Notes: generated by a model not told the origin, from the sequence alone. Shown: positions 7,586 through 17,902, counted from the stretch's first letter. The stretch: 64,000 nt of DNA from Rahnella bruchi (GCF_003614975.1 NZ_QZWI01000001.1:806001-870000); one strand, 5' to 3'. Program-made: numbers and translations.

Positions 7586-8167
7586 TTAGTACGTTGCGGA
7601 CTGTGTCGGAACTGCACTTACCGGTGCCGGTGCAGTGCCCATCCCCGGATTTGACGGGTTAGTCATTGGCGCCAAAGCATTCGGTTTGGTCGCGACAGGA
7701 ACGGCTACGACCGGGACAAGTTGCAGATCGGCACGTGTGCCCTGACCGTTGTTGATGACTTCTTTGATGCTGTCGGTAACAAAGGTCACCTGACCATTAA
7801 TGGTCACCGCCGCACTTAACAGAACACGCGCGTTAGGCGCAATTTCCTGCGGGTTGTACGGCAGGATAAAGGTAAACGGTGCCTGTTTGCCCTGGGTTCT
7901 CGCGACTTTCTGAGAAATCACGCGCGATGGCGCATCTGCAAGCGAAGCATCCGACAAGGTCACGGTCAGAACCGCATCTGGCGGCAACGCCACACGCTGA
8001 TTGATGAACACGCTACCCGAGACATTCGGGCCGGTGATCGCAGGTTCAGTGGCCGGGCTGGCCGCGGTATTCACAGGGGGTTGCTGCGCTGGTGCCTCGT
8101 GATGCTGTGCACACCCGGCAAGAGTCAGAGACAGCGCGGTTCCACCTACTATCTGCCAAAGTTTCAT
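7586..8167 (-). CDS. ybaY: YbaY family lipoprotein
   Basis: This 193-residue protein is a predicted lipoprotein: a short basic start, a hydrophobic stretch and the lipobox LAGC with the lipidated cysteine at residue 19. Residues 20-45 are a proline-, alanine- and glutamine-rich linker. The following domain, with SGSVFINQRVALPPDAVLTV and later PFTFILPYNP, is a beta-rich YbaY-type fold. The C-terminal tail is again low in complexity (ALAPMTNPSNPGMGTAPAPV). The family has no settled biochemical role. Residue 20 is alanine rather than aspartate, so sorting to the outer membrane is expected. Gene order atl-ybaY-tesB matches E. coli. Confidence 0.9.
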   Translation of the reverse strand: MKLWQIVGGTALSLTLAGCAQHHEAPAQQPPVNTAASPATEPAITGPNVSGSVFINQRVALPPDAVLTVTLSDASLADAPSRVISQKVARTQGKQAPFTFILPYNPQEIAPNARVLLSAAVTINGQVTFVTDSIKEVINNGQGTRADLQLVPVVAVPVATKPNALAPMTNPSNPGMGTAPAPVSAVPTQSATY

Positions 8168-8191
8168 TGATCGTACTCCCTTTTATTATTC

Positions 8192-8205
8192 GCTTGTCGA
8201 CAAGC
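8192..8205. promoter_or_regulatory. Perfect 14-base palindrome in the ybaY leader
   Basis: GCTTGTCGACAAGC is fully self-complementary and lies 25 bases upstream of the ybaY start. It could be an operator for an unidentified dimeric regulator. I recognise no consensus. Confidence 0.3.
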
Positions 8206-8436
8206 TGTAATAAACGCCGACGATGAATTTAGTGACTTAAACCAGCTTACCCGTTAATCATGGCACAAAAAACCAAGGTTTGCCGCCCGATGGTAAAACA
8301 AGACTTCTGAGCCATCAAAAGATCCACTATGATTAACAGGTTAGACCTGTCAGTGAAGGCGTATTTCAGAACATTCCTGCCTGCGGTATCCCGAGCAACT
8401 TAGGTCAATATCACCGGTAACTTTCATGAGGCCACT

Positions 8437-9303
8437 ATGAGTCAGGCATTAAAAAATCTGCTGGATCTGTTAGATCTGGAAAAAATCGAAGAAGGGCTGT
8501 TTCGTGGTCAAAGTGAAGATCTGGGGTTACGTCAGGTCTTTGGTGGTCAGGTTGTCGGTCAGGCGTTGTATGCGGCCAAACAAACTGTACCCGTCGATCG
8601 CGGCATTCACTCTTTTCACAGCTACTTTTTACGTCCCGGTGACAGCAGTAAACCCATCATTTATGACGTGGAAATCCTGCGCGACGGCAACAGCTTTAGC
8701 GCACGACGCGTAAAAGCCGTTCAGCATGGCAAACCGATTTTTTATATGACGGCGTCGTTCCAAAGCCTGGAAAATGGCTTTGAACATCAGAACACCATGC
8801 CTGATGTCCCGGCTCCGGAGACGTTAGTTTCTGAATCGGACATTGCCAAAAATCTGGCGCATCTGATCCCGGAAAAATTCCGCGAAAAATTCATTGGCCA
8901 TAAGCCGATTGAAATGCGCCCGGTGAAATTCCATAACCCGCTGAAGGGAAGCGTCGAAGAGCCGCACCGCGCGGTGTGGTTCAGAGCCAACGGGGAAATG
9001 CCGGACGATTTGCGAATTCATCAGTATCTGCTGGGTTATGCTTCTGATTTCAATTTCCTGCCAACTGCGCTACAACCGCATGGTATCGGGTTCCTTGAGC
9101 CGGGCATGCAGGTCGCCACCATCGATCATTCGATGTGGTTCCACCGCCCTTTCCGGATGGATGACTGGCTGTTGTATGCCGTGGAAAGCACATCTGCCTC
9201 GGGCGCCCGTGGCTTTGTACGTGGACAGTTTTATACCCGTGACGGTGTACTGGTTGCCTCAACGGTACAGGAAGGCGTGATCCGCCAGCGGACACCTGAA
9301 TAA
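8437..9303 (+). CDS. tesB: Acyl-CoA thioesterase II
   Basis: TesB hydrolyses medium- and long-chain acyl-CoA esters to free fatty acids and CoA in the cytosol. The 288-residue protein is a double hot-dog thioesterase, near the 286 residues of the E. coli enzyme. The N-terminal hot dog includes [16 protein letters not shown] and FHSYFLRPG. The C-terminal one includes the catalytic aspartate and partners in [20 protein letters not shown]. The ATG follows GAGG by six bases. The gene stands alone between the divergent ybaY and the convergent amtB and has its own terminator. Confidence 0.95.
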   Translation: MSQALKNLLDLLDLEKIEEGLFRGQSEDLGLRQVFGGQVVGQALYAAKQTVPVDRGIHSFHSYFLRPGDSSKPIIYDVEILRDGNSFSARRVKAVQHGKPIFYMTASFQSLENGFEHQNTMPDVPAPETLVSESDIAKNLAHLIPEKFREKFIGHKPIEMRPVKFHNPLKGSVEEPHRAVWFRANGEMPDDLRIHQYLLGYASDFNFLPTALQPHGIGFLEPGMQVATIDHSMWFHRPFRMDDWLLYAVESTSASGARGFVRGQFYTRDGVLVASTVQEGVIRQRTPE

Positions 9304-9344
9304 GCGTTCTGGCAGAACGTCGTAAAAAAAGCAGGCATTAAAAA

Positions 9345-9370
9345 GGGGCGATATCATTATCGCCCCTTTT
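9345..9370 (+). terminator. Bidirectional terminator between tesB and amtB
   Basis: GGGGCGATA pairs with TATCGCCCC around a short loop. TTTT follows on the plus strand, and the minus strand also reads a run of T residues, so it can end both tesB and amtB. Confidence 0.8.
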
Positions 9371-9454
9371 GCATATCATCATTATTTTATTGTTTGATAC
9401 TGCCTGATAAGAGAGTTAGCGCACTACTTTCTCTGAAATCATATTACTACCGGC

Positions 9455-10744
9455 TTACTGGTTGTAAGCGTTTTCGCCGTGGCTGTTAACATCCAGACCT
9501 TCACGTTCCTGCTCTTCAGGAACACGCAGCCCTACAATCATGTCAGCCACTTTGTAACCGATGAAGGCTACAACACCAGACCACACCAGCGTGACGCAAA
9601 CGCTGAAGAACTGCACCCAGACCTGATGGCCCATAGTGACGCCTTCTGCGTAACCCACACCGCCCAGAGAGCTGGAAGTGAATACACCGGTCAGGATGCA
9701 GCCTACGATACCGCAGACGCCGTGAACACCGAATACGTCACAGGTATCATCAACACGCAGCCATTTTTTCAGGGTGACCACACCCCACAGGCCAGTCACA
9801 CCGCCGACCAGACCGATAATCAAAGCACCGCCGACACCGACCGTACCACACGCCGGAGTGATGGCAACCAGACCTGCGATAGCACCGGAGCTTGCACCCA
9901 GCAGTGAAGGCTTACCGCGAACCATCCACTCAACCAGAGTCCAGGACAGGATGGCACCCGCAGTTGCAATCACAGTGTTCAGGAACGCCAGCGCGGCAAT
10001 GGAACTCGCTGCACTTGCAGAACCTGCGTTAAAACCGAACCAGCCGACGTACAGGATAGCTGCGCCAGTGAATACCATTGGCAGATTGTGTGGTTTGAAG
10101 GCTTCTTTGCCAAAGCCAGCACGTTTACCCAGCAGGTAGGCCCCCACCAGACCAGCAATAGCGGCGTTGATGTGAACAACAGTCCCGCCCGCAAAGTCCA
10201 GCGCGCCATCAGCAGCCAGGAAACCGCCTGCCCATACCATGTGTGCCATCGGAATGTAGGAGAAGGTCAGCCAAATCACGGTGAAAATCAGCACCGCAGA
10301 GAAGCGAACACGCTCCGCGATACCACCGACGATCAATGCCACAGTAATACAGGCAAATGAACACTGGAACGCAACGTGGATCATCTGGGAGAAGGTGCCG
10401 GTAACAGAATCCAGGCCGATGCCTTTCATCATTACGTTGCCGAAACCGCCGAAGAAGGCGTTACCTTCGCTGAATGCCAGACTGTAACCGTAGAGGATCC
10501 ACAGAACGCAGACCAATGCGAAGGTCACGATGACCTGAGTCAGCATGGATAAAACGTTTTTCGAACGCAGCAAACCGCCGTAGAACAGCGCCACGCCAGG
10601 TACGGTCATGAACAATACCAGCGCGGTACAAATCATCATAAAGGCGTTATCAGCACCGTTTGCGGCTGCTGGTGCTGCGGCCATGGCAAGCGAAGGCAGT
10701 AATGCAACGGCGCCAAGCCCCATCATGGATAAAAGTTTTTTCAT
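9455..10744 (-). CDS. amtB: Ammonium transporter AmtB
   Basis: AmtB is a trimeric inner-membrane ammonium channel that scavenges NH4+ under nitrogen limitation. The 429-residue precursor has a cleavable signal peptide (MKKLLSMMGLGAVALLPSLA, cut after AMA), then 11 membrane helices. It carries conserved Amt motifs such as DFAGGTVVHINAAIAGLVGA and the late segment DDTCDVFGVHGVCGIVG that supplies the second histidine of the pore pair. The ATG at 10744 is preferred over a start eight codons upstream because it begins the signal peptide. It follows glnK by 85 bases. GlnK binds and plugs AmtB when ammonium rises, so the pair acts together. Confidence 0.95.
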   Translation of the reverse strand: MKKLLSMMGLGAVALLPSLAMAAAPAAANGADNAFMMICTALVLFMTVPGVALFYGGLLRSKNVLSMLTQVIVTFALVCVLWILYGYSLAFSEGNAFFGGFGNVMMKGIGLDSVTGTFSQMIHVAFQCSFACITVALIVGGIAERVRFSAVLIFTVIWLTFSYIPMAHMVWAGGFLAADGALDFAGGTVVHINAAIAGLVGAYLLGKRAGFGKEAFKPHNLPMVFTGAAILYVGWFGFNAGSASAASSIAALAFLNTVIATAGAILSWTLVEWMVRGKPSLLGASSGAIAGLVAITPACGTVGVGGALIIGLVGGVTGLWGVVTLKKWLRVDDTCDVFGVHGVCGIVGCILTGVFTSSSLGGVGYAEGVTMGHQVWVQFFSVCVTLVWSGVVAFIGYKVADMIVGLRVPEEQEREGLDVNSHGENAYNQ

Positions 10745-10829
10745 TATTAACCCACCCCTGTTTCTCAAAACTGTTTTTTCTAATCTGATTTATCTCAAAC
10801 CGATCGGTATGAGAGATAAAAAACGGAAA

Positions 10830-11168
10830 TTACAGTGCTGCTTCGTCGGTTTCACCAGTACGAATACGGATAACACGTTGCAATTCAGCAACGAAAATTT
10901 TGCCATCACCGATCTTGCCGGTGTAAGCCGCTTTGCTGATCACGTCGATCACTTCGTCAAGCTGATCGTCTGCGATAGCAATGTCGATTTTTACTTTTGG
11001 AAGGAAGTTCACGCTGTATTCCGCGCCACGGTAAAGTTCGGCATGACCTTTCTGACGGCCAAAACCTTTAACTTCCGTTACGGTCAGCCCCTGAATTCCA
11101 ACAGCAGACAGCGCTTCGCGCACGTCTTCCAGCTTAAAAGGTTTGATCACCACAGTAACCAGCTTCAT
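10830..11168 (-). CDS. glnK: Nitrogen regulatory protein P-II, GlnK
   Basis: GlnK is a trimeric PII signal protein of 112 residues that senses ATP/ADP and 2-oxoglutarate and is uridylylated by GlnD. The T-loop is intact with the modified tyrosine at residue 51 (ELYRGAEYSVNFLPKVK), and the PII signature KIGDGKIFV lies near residues 85-93. It heads the glnK-amtB operon. Linkage to amtB and the sigma-54 promoter upstream identify it as GlnK rather than GlnB. The ATG follows GAGGAGT by six bases. When it is not uridylylated it docks on AmtB and blocks ammonium transport. Confidence 0.95.
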   Translation of the reverse strand: MKLVTVVIKPFKLEDVREALSAVGIQGLTVTEVKGFGRQKGHAELYRGAEYSVNFLPKVKIDIAIADDQLDEVIDVISKAAYTGKIGDGKIFVAELQRVIRIRTGETDEAAL

Positions 11169-11232
11169 TGTGCCACTCCTCGAATTAAGGGCTTACCGCG
11201 AGAGGATTCGCGCCCGATACGCAATGGTTAAA

Positions 11233-11247
11233 GCAAAGGGTGTGCCA
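11233..11247 (-). promoter_or_regulatory. Sigma-54 promoter of glnK-amtB
   Basis: The minus strand reads TGGCACACCCTTTGC: the exact -24 TGGCAC and -12 TTGC elements with five bases between. It lies 65 bases upstream of the glnK ATG. Nitrogen control of glnK-amtB by RpoN and NtrC is established in enterobacteria. Confidence 0.85.
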
Positions 11248-11354
11248 AATTTGAAACTGACTCAAGATTCCTGCGATCCCCGCGCAAAATGGCATTTTCA
11301 GAATATTCGTGACCAGGCGCACAGTTGTTCCGCCATAGAGCGCGCAGCAGTACG

Positions 11355-11371
11355 CGCACCATTTAAGTGCT
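11355..11371 (-). promoter_or_regulatory. NtrC enhancer site upstream of glnK
   Basis: CGCACCATTTAAGTGCT matches the NtrC dyad (GCACCA, spacer, GTGC). Its centre is about 125 bases upstream of the sigma-54 promoter, a typical enhancer distance. I see no equally good second site in the 341-base gap 11169-11509. Confidence 0.6.
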
Positions 11372-11473
11372 CACCGCCGCTTTATAGTGCAAGATTTTAA
11401 TCGCCGGCATTTTGCCTGCCTGAATACGGTGCGCACACCGATACTGCGGGAAGAGAAGACCTTTGGAAGAGGG

Positions 11474-11503
11474 TGCTGGCGAAACGGACTCGTTACGCCA
11501 GCA
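11474..11503. repeat. Inverted repeat after mdlB
   Basis: TGCTGGCG pairs with CGCCAGCA, and AACG with CGTT continues the stem after one mismatch, leaving a four-base loop. It lies seven bases after the mdlB stop. No T-tract follows on either strand, so it may stabilise the mRNA end or terminate with help from Rho. Confidence 0.45.
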
Positions 11504-11509
11504 GAAAGA

Positions 11510-13309
11510 TTATGCGTTTTCTGTGGAAGGAATTACCTGCTCAGCCGAAGCCAGTTCCTGTCCGGCGAGCTGCAGCTGATACATCTGATAATACCGGCCT
11601 TTTTCTGCCAGCAGCTGCAAATGGTTGCCCTGCTCTACAGCCTGCCCGCGATGCAGTACCATAATATTATCCGCATCCACAATCGTAGACAGACGGTGAG
11701 CAATAACAACCAGAGTTGTTTGCTGACGGATGGCGCGAAGAGCGCGCTGAATTGCCTGCTCAGTTCCTGAGTCGATATTGGCCGTTGCCTCGTCAAGGAT
11801 CAGAATTTCCGGTGCCTGCACCAAAACGCGCGCCATCGCCAATAATTGCTTCTGTCCGACAGAAAGATTATTGCCCTGCTCCCCCAAACGCGTATTCAGC
11901 CCTTCCGGCATTTCACGTACTAACGGAGAAAGCTGCACAATATCCAGTGCGTGCCAGACCTGCGCTTCATCGATATCACGGCCTAAAGTCACGTTAGCGA
12001 ATACCGACTCAGCCAGAACCACCGGATCCTGCTGAACCATCGCAATACCTTTTCGCAGACTGGTGTGCGAGAGAGAGGCAAGATTACGTCCGTCGACGCG
12101 GATCTCACCTTTATTTAACGGGTAATAGCCCATCAGCAGATTCGCCAGCGTACTTTTTCCGCTGCCAGTGTGCCCCACCAACGCCACAAACCCACGCGAA
12201 GGAACATGCAGGGAAATATTCTCCAGCACCCATTTGTCCGGGCGGTAGGCAAAACTGACATCACCGATATCAATCTCGCCGCTGGTCAGCAATTTATCGT
12301 CCGGTCCGTACTGCTGCTGACTCCGGTCCATCAAATCAAATATGCGTTCACCTGCAACCACCGCCTGCTGGAGTATGGATTGTTGCGAAGTCAGCTCAAT
12401 CAGAGGTTCGTTGAGGCGCCCGAGGTAGTTGATGAAAGCATACAAAACCCCCACCCCGATCGAACCTTCTGCGCTGAAACCGAACAGGATTAACAAGCCG
12501 CATAAAATCAGGGAAGAGAATAAACTGAGCAGCGGACGAAGCAGAAATCCTTCCAGCCTCAACGTTTGCATACGGGCCATATAATGCGACTGACTGGCGC
12601 GGGACAGGCGTTCACCAAACCGTTTTTGCTGACGGAATTGCTGAATGACGTTCATACCGTTAATGACCTCGTTGAAGCCATCATTAATGTCCGCCAGATA
12701 AGCACGCACTTTGCGAACGACCGGCGTGCTGTAAATCTGATAAAGCCCCATCACCACAAATACAGCGGGGAAGATGCAGATAGCCACCGAGGCAAGCCGC
12801 CAGTCGAGGCTGAACATCGCCACCAGCATCGCTCCGATCAACGCAATGCTGCGCAGCACAGTCGATACGACAGTGACATAAAGATCGCGGATCACTTCCG
12901 TGTCATTAGTGACCCGCGAAATCAGTTGCCCTACCGGCTGGGTATCGAAAGCACTTAAAGGCTGACGCAATGCCGCGTCCATGACATCAGTACGCAGTCT
13001 CTGAACCACGCCGACCGCAGCACGGTTAAACAGGAGTGCCTGAAAATAGTGCAGGCTTGCCGCAAGAAATTGCAGAAAGATGAAACTCAGCGCCAGCAAA
13101 CTGACTTTTCCCCAGGGCATTTCACCTTTCGCCACATAGTGATCGATAAAGAAGCTGATCAGAATCGGGCCGGTGACTTCCGCTGCTGCCGCTATCCACA
13201 ACATCAGGACGGCGTAAGACAAGGGCTTACGGTAAGGTTTGCCATACCCTAAAAGACGTTTGAGCGTTGGCCATAGCTTCTGGATTTTACTTACTTTTTG
13301 TTCAGCCAT
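11510..13309 (-). CDS. mdlB: ABC transporter permease/ATPase MdlB
   Basis: MdlB is a half-transporter of the multidrug/lipid exporter type, expected to pair with MdlA in the inner membrane. The 599-residue protein has an N-terminal six-helix domain (residues about 25-310) and a C-terminal ATPase with Walker [10 protein letters not shown], signature LSVGQKQ and Walker B ILILDEAT. The ATG at 13309 ([20 protein letters not shown]) is chosen over a longer reading that would run into mdlA. It lies one base after the mdlA stop, so the two are tightly coupled. In the signature the second residue is S-V-G rather than S-G-G, a variation seen in this family. The substrate is unknown. Confidence 0.92.
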   Translation of the reverse strand: MAEQKVSKIQKLWPTLKRLLGYGKPYRKPLSYAVLMLWIAAAAEVTGPILISFFIDHYVAKGEMPWGKVSLLALSFIFLQFLAASLHYFQALLFNRAAVGVVQRLRTDVMDAALRQPLSAFDTQPVGQLISRVTNDTEVIRDLYVTVVSTVLRSIALIGAMLVAMFSLDWRLASVAICIFPAVFVVMGLYQIYSTPVVRKVRAYLADINDGFNEVINGMNVIQQFRQQKRFGERLSRASQSHYMARMQTLRLEGFLLRPLLSLFSSLILCGLLILFGFSAEGSIGVGVLYAFINYLGRLNEPLIELTSQQSILQQAVVAGERIFDLMDRSQQQYGPDDKLLTSGEIDIGDVSFAYRPDKWVLENISLHVPSRGFVALVGHTGSGKSTLANLLMGYYPLNKGEIRVDGRNLASLSHTSLRKGIAMVQQDPVVLAESVFANVTLGRDIDEAQVWHALDIVQLSPLVREMPEGLNTRLGEQGNNLSVGQKQLLAMARVLVQAPEILILDEATANIDSGTEQAIQRALRAIRQQTTLVVIAHRLSTIVDADNIMVLHRGQAVEQGNHLQLLAEKGRYYQMYQLQLAGQELASAEQVIPSTENA

Positions 13310-13310
13310 G

Positions 13311-15071
13311 TTATTCCGCCTCCTTTTCCGGCACATCATCCAGGGCAGCTTCAAGCTGCTGATAGCGGAACATATCGCGATACCAGCCTTGCTTAGCAGC
13401 CAGTTCATCATGACTACCGTGCTGTGAAATGCTTCCGTGACTGAATACCAGGATTTCACTGGCCTCGGCCAGCGCAGAGAGCCGGTGAGCACTGATTATT
13501 ACCGTTCTGTCACTCCCCCACTGGCGCAGGTTTTGCAGAATCTGATGTTCAGTACGCCCATCGACAGCAGACAAAGCATCATCAAGGATCAGGATTTCCG
13601 CTTTCAGCAGCAGGGCTCTGGCAATCGAAATACGTTGTTTCTGGCCACCCGAAAGCATAACGCCACGCTCACCGACTTCTGTTTCATACCCCTGAGGCAA
13701 ACGCAGAATGTCATCGTGAACGCTGGCAAGTCGTGCCGCTTCTTCAATTTCTTCCCGCGTGGCGTCCGGGCAACCCAGTGCAATATTTTGTGCCACGGTA
13801 TCCGAGAACAGGAAAGGTGTCTGGCTGACAACGGCAAGCCGTGCGCGCCAGTCATCAAGGCGGATCTCTTTGAGTGATAAGCCGTGATAACGCACGTCAC
13901 CGTCCGTCACATCGAACTGGCGCTGAAGCAGACAAAGCAACGTACTTTTTCCCGATCCCGTAGGACCACATAAACCCAGCATTTGCCCCGGTTGCAGGGA
14001 AAAAGCTACGGACGTTAATGCCGCATGATGGTTTTCGGGATAATGAAAGTTGTTGATTTGGGCTTCGAGCACCGCGCGCCCCGCCGGTAAAGGGATTGTG
14101 CCATCAGCCACTGCCGGCGCTTCCTGCAACAAGCTGCGGATACGGCTGTAAGCTGCACTGCCGCGTTCTACAATATTGAACATCCACGCGAGCGCCAGCA
14201 TTGGCCAGATCATCAGCCCAAGGTACATGACGAAACTGGTCAGTTCACCGAGTGTAAGATGACCGTTAACCACCATCCAGCTGCCGCCGCCGATGGCCAG
14301 AAGATTTGCCATGCCAATGGAGACATAAATCGTCGGATCAAAACGCGCATCGACCCGGGCAACGCGCAGGTTTTTGGCACCGGTATCCGCCGCAACGTCA
14401 GCAAATTGTGAGGACTGATGATTTTCCAGACCAAAAGCTTTGATCATACGGATGCTGGTCAGGCTTTCCTGCGCCTGATCGTTGAGTGAGGAAAACGCCG
14501 CCTGCGCGGTTTTAAAGCGGGAATGCAGCTGATCGCCATAGCGCTTGATAATAATCGCCATTACCGGCATCGGCACCAGCGAAAGCAGCGTCAGTTCCCA
14601 GCTTATCTGAGTTGCCATCACGATCAGTACGGCAAGCCCCATGACCATCGAATCCACCAGCGTCAAAACGCCCTCGCCTGCGGCAAAGACCACGCGATCG
14701 ACATCGTTGGTGGCGCGGGCAATCAAATCGCCGGTCCGATGACGCAAATAAAAAGCCGGATGCTGGCGGCTGAGCTGGCGAAAATAATCTTGTCGCAGCT
14801 CCACGGCCAGTTGATATGAAGCACCGAATAACAGCACACGCCAGACGTAGCGCAGCAGGTAAACGACTATCGCCGTGCCGAGCATCAGACCTAACCATGC
14901 GAAAAGCACGTTGTAAGACATTTGTTTTGACGTTACGCCATCAATAATTACGCCGACCAGTTTTGGCGGCAATAACTGCAGGACAGCAATAATGATCAGC
15001 AAGCCGACGGCACCCAGATACCGGCGCCATTCGCGTCGGAAGTACCAGCCTAATTGTGCAAACAGTCTCAC
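13311..15071 (-). CDS. mdlA: ABC transporter permease/ATPase MdlA
   Basis: MdlA is the partner half-transporter of MdlB. It has an N-terminal exporter-type membrane domain with six helices and a C-terminal ATPase with Walker [10 protein letters not shown], signature [10 protein letters not shown] and Walker [10 protein letters not shown]. The GTG at 15071 is proposed as start because it gives [20 protein letters not shown], matching the E. coli N-terminus. The upstream alternative, TTG at 15089, would add six unconserved residues. The protein has 586 residues. Upstream the decR gene runs in the same direction 135 bases away, with no clear terminator between, so partial co-transcription is possible. 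Confidence 0.9.
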   Translation of the reverse strand: MRLFAQLGWYFRREWRRYLGAVGLLIIIAVLQLLPPKLVGVIIDGVTSKQMSYNVLFAWLGLMLGTAIVVYLLRYVWRVLLFGASYQLAVELRQDYFRQLSRQHPAFYLRHRTGDLIARATNDVDRVVFAAGEGVLTLVDSMVMGLAVLIVMATQISWELTLLSLVPMPVMAIIIKRYGDQLHSRFKTAQAAFSSLNDQAQESLTSIRMIKAFGLENHQSSQFADVAADTGAKNLRVARVDARFDPTIYVSIGMANLLAIGGGSWMVVNGHLTLGELTSFVMYLGLMIWPMLALAWMFNIVERGSAAYSRIRSLLQEAPAVADGTIPLPAGRAVLEAQINNFHYPENHHAALTSVAFSLQPGQMLGLCGPTGSGKSTLLCLLQRQFDVTDGDVRYHGLSLKEIRLDDWRARLAVVSQTPFLFSDTVAQNIALGCPDATREEIEEAARLASVHDDILRLPQGYETEVGERGVMLSGGQKQRISIARALLLKAEILILDDALSAVDGRTEHQILQNLRQWGSDRTVIISAHRLSALAEASEILVFSHGSISQHGSHDELAAKQGWYRDMFRYQQLEAALDDVPEKEAE

Positions 15072-15206
15072 GCAGAGTTTTCCATACAAATAATAATGAT
15101 TTTATTGAGTTAACAGATATCAGAAATACCTGTTTGCTCTTCAGGCTGACAAGGATACCAGAGTTAACATGCGTTTCTGATGAAACTTTTTACTGCAACT
15201 TTTGCA

Positions 15207-15662
15207 TTAAATTGGCAATGCGGTTGTCGATTTTATGCGCTCCATCGCAAAACTTGAGGTCACATCGTTCAGTCCTGGAATGCCATTCACAAGTCGCTTG
15301 TAAAAGCTGTCGTAGCTTTTCATATCGGAAACCTGCACCTGCAATAAATAATCATATTCTCCGGCCATCCGGTAGAAACTCAGCACTTCCGGAAACGCTT
15401 CAACCTGTTGGACGAACCGCTGATACCACTCGCTGTTGTGATGCTGGGTTTTGATCAGTACAAATGCCGTCAGACTCAGCCCCAGCTTATCGCCATCGAG
15501 CAGCGCCACTTTGCCGCAAATAACCCCGTCATCCTCGAGGCGCTTGATTCTTTTCCAGCAGGGTGTGGTGGTGAGATTGACGGCCTGAGCCAGTTCGTTC
15601 AGGGAAAGGGTGCAATCTTTTTGCAGCAGCGACAACAGCTTCAGGTCAATTTTATCTACCAT
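15207..15662 (-). CDS. decR: Lrp/AsnC-family regulator DecR (YbaO)
   Basis: DecR is a 151-residue feast/famine regulator. In E. coli it activates the cysteine desulfidase operon yhaOM in response to L-cysteine, giving cysteine detoxification. The sequence starts [20 protein letters not shown] with the winged helix-turn-helix at residues about 5-60 ([20 protein letters not shown]) and a C-terminal RAM domain including [20 protein letters not shown]. It is divergent from a PLP-dependent cysteine-metabolism gene 119 bases away, which makes that gene its probable target here. Confidence 0.93.
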   Translation of the reverse strand: MVDKIDLKLLSLLQKDCTLSLNELAQAVNLTTTPCWKRIKRLEDDGVICGKVALLDGDKLGLSLTAFVLIKTQHHNSEWYQRFVQQVEAFPEVLSFYRMAGEYDYLLQVQVSDMKSYDSFYKRLVNGIPGLNDVTSSFAMERIKSTTALPI

Positions 15663-15781
15663 AAGGCACCTCTGGAGAAAATCATTCTACAAATGATAGA
15701 ATTTATAGGCTAAAGAGTAACTTATTTCTCTGATGATTACGTTATTCTTATCTCATCAAAACACTTTCATGAGCCTGCAAT

Positions 15782-16825
15782 ATGCGCAATTCCTGGGTCA
15801 CTCACGCCATTAAAGAAATCGACGCCGATTTTCAACGTTCCGCCGACACGCATTTAATTCGTCTCTCGCTTAACGACTTTCCAGGGATTTCGTTGTATCT
15901 GAAAGATGAAAGTACACATCCTTCGGGCAGCCTGAAACATCGCCTGGCGCGCTCACTGTTTTTATATGGTTTGTGCAATGACTGGATCCGCGAAAATACG
16001 CCCATCATAGAAGCCTCTTCAGGCAGTACCGCCATTTCAGAAGCCTATTTCGCAAGACTGCTCGGCCTGCCTTTTATTGCCGTCATGCCTTCCTGTACCG
16101 CCCCGCGTAAAATTCAGCAAATTGAGTTTTATGGCGGTCACTGTCATTTCGTCGAAAATTCCGGCCAGATTTATGCCGCTTCCGAGCAGCTCGCCAGAGA
16201 ACTGAACGGCCATTATATGGATCAGTTTACCTATGCAGAACGCGCGACTGACTGGCGCGGGAACAACAATATTGCCGACAGTATTTTCCGTCAGATGTCC
16301 CGCGAACCGCATCCGGTGCCGCGCTATCTGGTGATGAGTGCCGGTACCGGCGGCACCTCCGCAACGCTCGGCCGCTATATTCGCTATCAGGGGCACGACA
16401 CTGAACTGGTGGTTGTAGATCCTGAAAACTCAGTATTTTATGATTATTATCAGCAACGTGACGCCAGCATCACTGCGCAATGCAGCAGCCGCATTGAGGG
16501 CATTGGCCGCCCGCGAGCTGAACCGTCATTTATCCCGGACGTTATCGACAGCATGATGCAGGTACCCGATGCCGCAAGTGTGGCGACCGTTCGCTGGCTC
16601 GAGCAGGTACTGGGACGGAAAGTCGGCGGTTCGACGGGCACCAATATGTGGGGCGCTTTGCAGCTGGCAAAACAAATGCGTGAGAAAGGCGAAACTGGCT
16701 CGATTGTCACCCTGCTTTGCGACAGCGGCGAACGTTATCTGAATACCTATTTTGATGACAACTGGGTGGCGAAGAATATTGGCGATACTTCTGCTTACGC
16801 GGCGCAGTTAGAAGGACTTAACTAA
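15782..16825 (+). CDS. PLP-dependent cysteine synthase/desulfhydrase-type enzyme, CdsH-like
   Basis: This 347-residue fold-type II PLP enzyme belongs to the cysteine synthase/cystathionine beta-synthase superfamily. The PLP lysine is in [13 protein letters not shown] near residue 50, the asparagine-loop region is [20 protein letters not shown], and the phosphate-binding glycine loop is [12 protein letters not shown]. Gene order beside decR matches Salmonella STM0458, described as the L-cysteine desulfhydrase CdsH. A role in breaking down excess cysteine to pyruvate, ammonia and sulfide is therefore likely. Synthase activity cannot be excluded from sequence alone. K-12 lacks this gene at the locus. 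Confidence 0.82.
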   Translation: MRNSWVTHAIKEIDADFQRSADTHLIRLSLNDFPGISLYLKDESTHPSGSLKHRLARSLFLYGLCNDWIRENTPIIEASSGSTAISEAYFARLLGLPFIAVMPSCTAPRKIQQIEFYGGHCHFVENSGQIYAASEQLARELNGHYMDQFTYAERATDWRGNNNIADSIFRQMSREPHPVPRYLVMSAGTGGTSATLGRYIRYQGHDTELVVVDPENSVFYDYYQQRDASITAQCSSRIEGIGRPRAEPSFIPDVIDSMMQVPDAASVATVRWLEQVLGRKVGGSTGTNMWGALQLAKQMREKGETGSIVTLLCDSGERYLNTYFDDNWVAKNIGDTSAYAAQLEGLN

Positions 16826-16847
16826 TATTTTTCCAAAAAGCATGAAG

Positions 16848-16877
16848 GAAAAAAGCCGGAACAGAATGGCCCGGCTT
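16848..16877 (-). terminator. Rho-independent terminator of cof
   Basis: On the minus strand AAGCCGG pairs with CCGGCTT across a ten-base loop and is followed by TTTTTT. It lies 12 bases past the cof stop and may also slow transcription coming from the cdsH-like gene. Confidence 0.7.
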
Positions 16878-16888
16878 GCTGCAATACC

Positions 16889-17710
16889 TTAATATTCGGG
16901 GGAATAGGTGAGGTGTGGAGTGTGCAGCCAGTGTTGCAAAAAGTGAGACACAGCCTGATTGCGGCAATGCCCGATGATTTGTAAGTGAGGTGATTGCTCT
17001 TTCAGCACCGGTAACGCGTTGCCCATAATCAGCCCCATCCCGACGCTTTCCAGCATTTCTTTATCGTTCATAGCATCGCCAAAGGCCATGCATTCAGACA
17101 TTTCAATCCCCAGTCCCGCCGTGAGAAGCGCCAGCGCGCTGCCTTTATTGCTGCCCGCAGGCTGCACATCCAGACAATCCGCCGCTGAGAAACACAGATC
17201 CAGACGCGGGCCGAAGTGCGCTTTCAGCTGAGGAACCAGCGCCAGCAGGGTTTCGTGAGGCGCGCAGAAACAGACTTTACTGTTTCCTGAATCCGGCAAC
17301 AGACGCAGATCCTGCAACTGGTAGCGGAAACCGCTGAACTGGTGCGGGATGAGTAAATCAGGATCATCAAGCGACGTAAACCAGCCGTCATCGCGGAATA
17401 CGTGCAGACTGGCCGGGGTATCCCACTGTGTGTGCAGAAGTTCATGCGCACAATCTTCGGTCAAATCGCTCGCGTGCAACCGGTGCCCGGCTAAATCATG
17501 AATGCGCGTGCCGTTACCGGTGATGAGAAAACCATCCAGCCCGATATTTGCCAGAATATCTTTCATTTCCAGATAATGGCGACCGGTGGCAAACGTCAGT
17601 TTTACCGGTTTTTCAGCCAGCTGACGCAGCGTTGCCAGTGTGTTTTCGCCCAGGGTGTGATCGGGTAAAAGCAGCGTGCCATCCATATCAAAAGCAGCTA
17701 AACGGAACAT
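16889..17710 (-). CDS. cof: HMP-PP phosphatase Cof, HAD superfamily
   Basis: Cof is a HAD phosphatase of the Cof/YbhA subfamily. It hydrolyses the thiamine intermediate HMP-PP, among other small phosphates. The 273-residue protein has motif I DMDGTLL at residues 8-14 (nucleophile D8, acid D10), motif II TFATG, the motif III lysine in SNKGSAL and motif IV AFGDAMNDKEML. The C2-type cap lies between motifs II and III. The ATG at 17710 gives MFRLAAFDMDGTLL, the family start, and is preferred to a longer reading from 17746. It is divergent from ybaE, as in E. coli. Confidence 0.92.
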   Translation of the reverse strand: MFRLAAFDMDGTLLLPDHTLGENTLATLRQLAEKPVKLTFATGRHYLEMKDILANIGLDGFLITGNGTRIHDLAGHRLHASDLTEDCAHELLHTQWDTPASLHVFRDDGWFTSLDDPDLLIPHQFSGFRYQLQDLRLLPDSGNSKVCFCAPHETLLALVPQLKAHFGPRLDLCFSAADCLDVQPAGSNKGSALALLTAGLGIEMSECMAFGDAMNDKEMLESVGMGLIMGNALPVLKEQSPHLQIIGHCRNQAVSHFLQHWLHTPHLTYSPEY

Positions 17711-17777
17711 GTTTCCTCTCTGAACGGGGATAATTTTCACGTTCAAAGTATGTACCCGGATTTGCGGAACTAATAGT

Positions 17778-17799
17778 GAACAGTTTATGAATACTGTTC
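17778..17799. promoter_or_regulatory. Inverted repeat in the cof-ybaE divergent region
   Basis: GAACAGT at 17778-17784 and ACTGTTC at 17793-17799 are perfect complements with eight bases between. The position between two divergent genes suggests an operator, possibly for YbaE itself. No known consensus is recognised. Confidence 0.35.
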
Positions 17800-17902
17800 C
17801 GGTTTTAGCTCACACTTTACCCAGCAGGTGCAAGCCAGCACGCCGTGTGTGCGATATACTGAACAAATAAGTTAGCCTGAAAAATAAGGTTCCGTATTTA
17901 TT

